From contig NC_034410.1 of assembly GCF_002078875.1 (NCBI RefSeq), positions 75,856,661 to 75,920,660 on the forward strand: DNA of 64,000 nucleotides, written 5' to 3'. The translations under genes were made by a program, and so were the position numbers. Below are positions 62,291-64,000 of the stretch, piece after piece (within the stretch, counting starts at the first letter, position 1; every line of letters begins with the position of its first letter). Source of the DNA: Numida meleagris. Taxonomy: Eukaryota > Chordata > Aves > Galliformes > Numididae. The notes below the pieces were generated by a model that made no database searches, had not been told where the DNA came from, and was given only the letters and a program-made list of their open reading frames with translations.

Positions 62291-64000
62291 ATCTGTTCTA
62301 AGTTAGTTGTAGTTCTGACTGCTTCCTCCTACCTCAGGAGAGGATTAGTTTCAACAACTTTGAAATAAGACTGTGTGGTGTGTAGAGTAATATATCTGCT
62401 CTGAATCAGGTGTGAAGCCCTAAAAAGAAAAAATAATTGAATGTTAGCATCTTTTTTGTTGTTACTGTTGTATCTAGTAATGATTTCCTTACATGTTTGT
62501 TATGCAATGTAGCTTGTAAAGCCTTGATAGGAATGAAAAACACACAGGTACACATACATATGTATTCCTGAGATAGAAAAGTCTACACTGAAGATGTTCA
62601 TATGGCCATCACATACAATTCATCTCTTTACTGTAAGAAAAAAAAGTAGACCACTATGTAAGAGATGCATCCACCACCAACTAATCTTGCGAAAATACTG
62701 TATTATTTTTGACTCCGAAACTACTAAGCTCTATTTTCTCCCCACCTGTCTTTCAAATTGACAAAGCAGCTGCCAGGGGTTCTCTTCTATTGCATTTATC
62801 TTCATCCTCACTGAGAGATGCAGGAAATGCTGACCTACATAGAGTTGTGTTGGTTCAAGAAGTTATATTTGTGTTTTGGTGTAATAGGAAGGTTGTGAGA
62901 GGGGAGCCTGAAATAGAGATGCAACCCAAGGCAGAAATGAGGAGTCCTAAAGGAGTAAATGTTAGGCTACAGATCTATTTGCAGTACAGTATATTACAGA
63001 TATTGAAATGCTACCATCCATCTAGGGAATTAACTGATCAAAGATTTGAGATCTTAGAAGGATCTGAAGACCTCTGCACATTTTTCTAAACCTGTGAACT
63101 TTGCAGTCTGCAATCACACTTGCCCTCTGTGAGCTTCTTCAGACCATCTTGCTTGAGTGGCCTCAGTGGTGCATGTACTAGTGTGAAGGTGTAAGGCTTA
63201 ATGCTGCTTCTCTTGGTGCACAGTTTCCTTTCTGCTCTGGAAATAGGACAGAAAGGGAAAACAGAACAAACAAAACAAATCACATTACTTAGTTTTTACT
63301 GCTTCTAGAATCTCAAAAGGAAATTTCTTTCATTTCTTTCTCATATTGCTTTAGGTGGACCAGTTCTCTGTTGCTATGTTTTCTACTTCTTTAATTTGAA
63401 AGAATTAAAATGGGAGGGGACAAGAGAGAGATGCTCAGGAAGACATTTTTGATCTGTATTGTTGATCTGATCACTATGGAAATAAAATGGGCTACTATCA
63501 AATGAGGTTGGATAATCCATAAGCCAATTTACCTTTACTAAGGAAACTTCATTTCCTGAAGGACAGTGTACTTAACAGAGAGGATGCTGGGTTCAAATCT
63601 TCTGTCTGGCCACAAGTATGAATGCTATTTGAAAGAGTAATTTGTCCCAACACTAGCAAATTGGTTAAAATAAAATAAAATAATTAATTTCTGAGCTAGA
63701 AACTTACGTAAAATTAAGATTGAGAAAGGAGAAACAGCAGACTTAGGGGAAAGGGAGAAATGCATAGAAATGATTCAAAATTATTGACATGATTTTTAAA
63801 AGTGAAATATTAACTAGAATTCAGAATGCTGGTATCATTGGCTCTGTAGTAAGACTTTCAGGATATCCTGCATGTTTCAATATCAGTAGTTTGCTTTACA
63901 GTGAAAAGTGGTATTCCCTGCTTTCTATAATTTATATTCAAACAGTGAAAGAAACATTTTAAAGCAACTCTTTGGAAAGGGACAGAACATGCGGAAAATC
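62291..64000. other. Intron stretch with a weak tRNA-SINE-like trace
   Basis: Single-copy sequence. The 126-codon frame at 62709-63089 has no recognised domain. GGTTCAAATC at 63590-63599, followed by TCTGTCTGGCCAC, resembles the B-box part of a MIR-type tRNA-derived SINE, but too little matches to call it. Confidence 0.45.

Noticed and set aside
62709..63089. 126-codon + strand frame
   Set aside because: No recognised domain or homologue, and no sign of splice sites bounding a conserved frame.

Overview
The window is vertebrate nuclear DNA, almost certainly from a bird and probably a galliform (chicken or a close relative). Evidence: several CR1 LINE fragments that keep the avian 3' end with its tandem 8-bp ATTCTATG-type repeat, Galluhop-like mariner remnants, avian-type endogenous retrovirus (ERV) LTRs, AT-rich single-copy sequence, and no long open reading frames. 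It contains no bacterial genes, operons, CRISPR arrays or intact transposons.

Only one coding exon is recognised, at 7700-7812 on the + strand. It encodes 37 residues plus a split Ser codon from the N-terminal coiled coil of delta-catenin (CTNND2), with good splice sites on both sides. The rest is therefore read as CTNND2 intron: 7.7 kb upstream of the exon and at least 56 kb downstream. Huge introns are typical of this gene.

Layout. 1-7.7 kb: an old CR1 (1.6-2.4 kb), a 139-nt pure purine tract (5.3 kb), a mariner remnant with the N-terminal half of a transposase (6.0-6.7 kb), then a small tandem duplication just ahead of the exon. 7.8-20 kb: AT-rich intron with inverted repeats, a possible CTCF site, a solo LTR (13.4 kb) and an ERV LTR-plus-leader fragment with a primer-binding site (18.5-19.6 kb). 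20-43 kb: two related CR1 copies (20.1 and 27.9 kb) that share a frameshift at the reverse-transcriptase active site, a tandem hairpin/palindrome (35.46 kb), an internally deleted mariner (39.8 kb), a second solo LTR about 97% identical to the first and on the same strand (41.2 kb), and a CR1 piece (43.0 kb). 43-64 kb: mostly single-copy AT-rich intron with short CR1 pieces (54.0, 55.9, 58.5 kb) and two CR1 elements tail to tail (61-62.3 kb).

No undescribed multi-gene system is visible. The points most worth a second look are the LTR pair carrying antisense TATA boxes inside CTNND2, the hairpin plus palindrome at 35459-35519, the CR1 subfamily marked by a shared active-site frameshift, and the duplication next to the exon's splice acceptor. 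Element boundaries and identities come from reading by eye. No alignment or database search was run.
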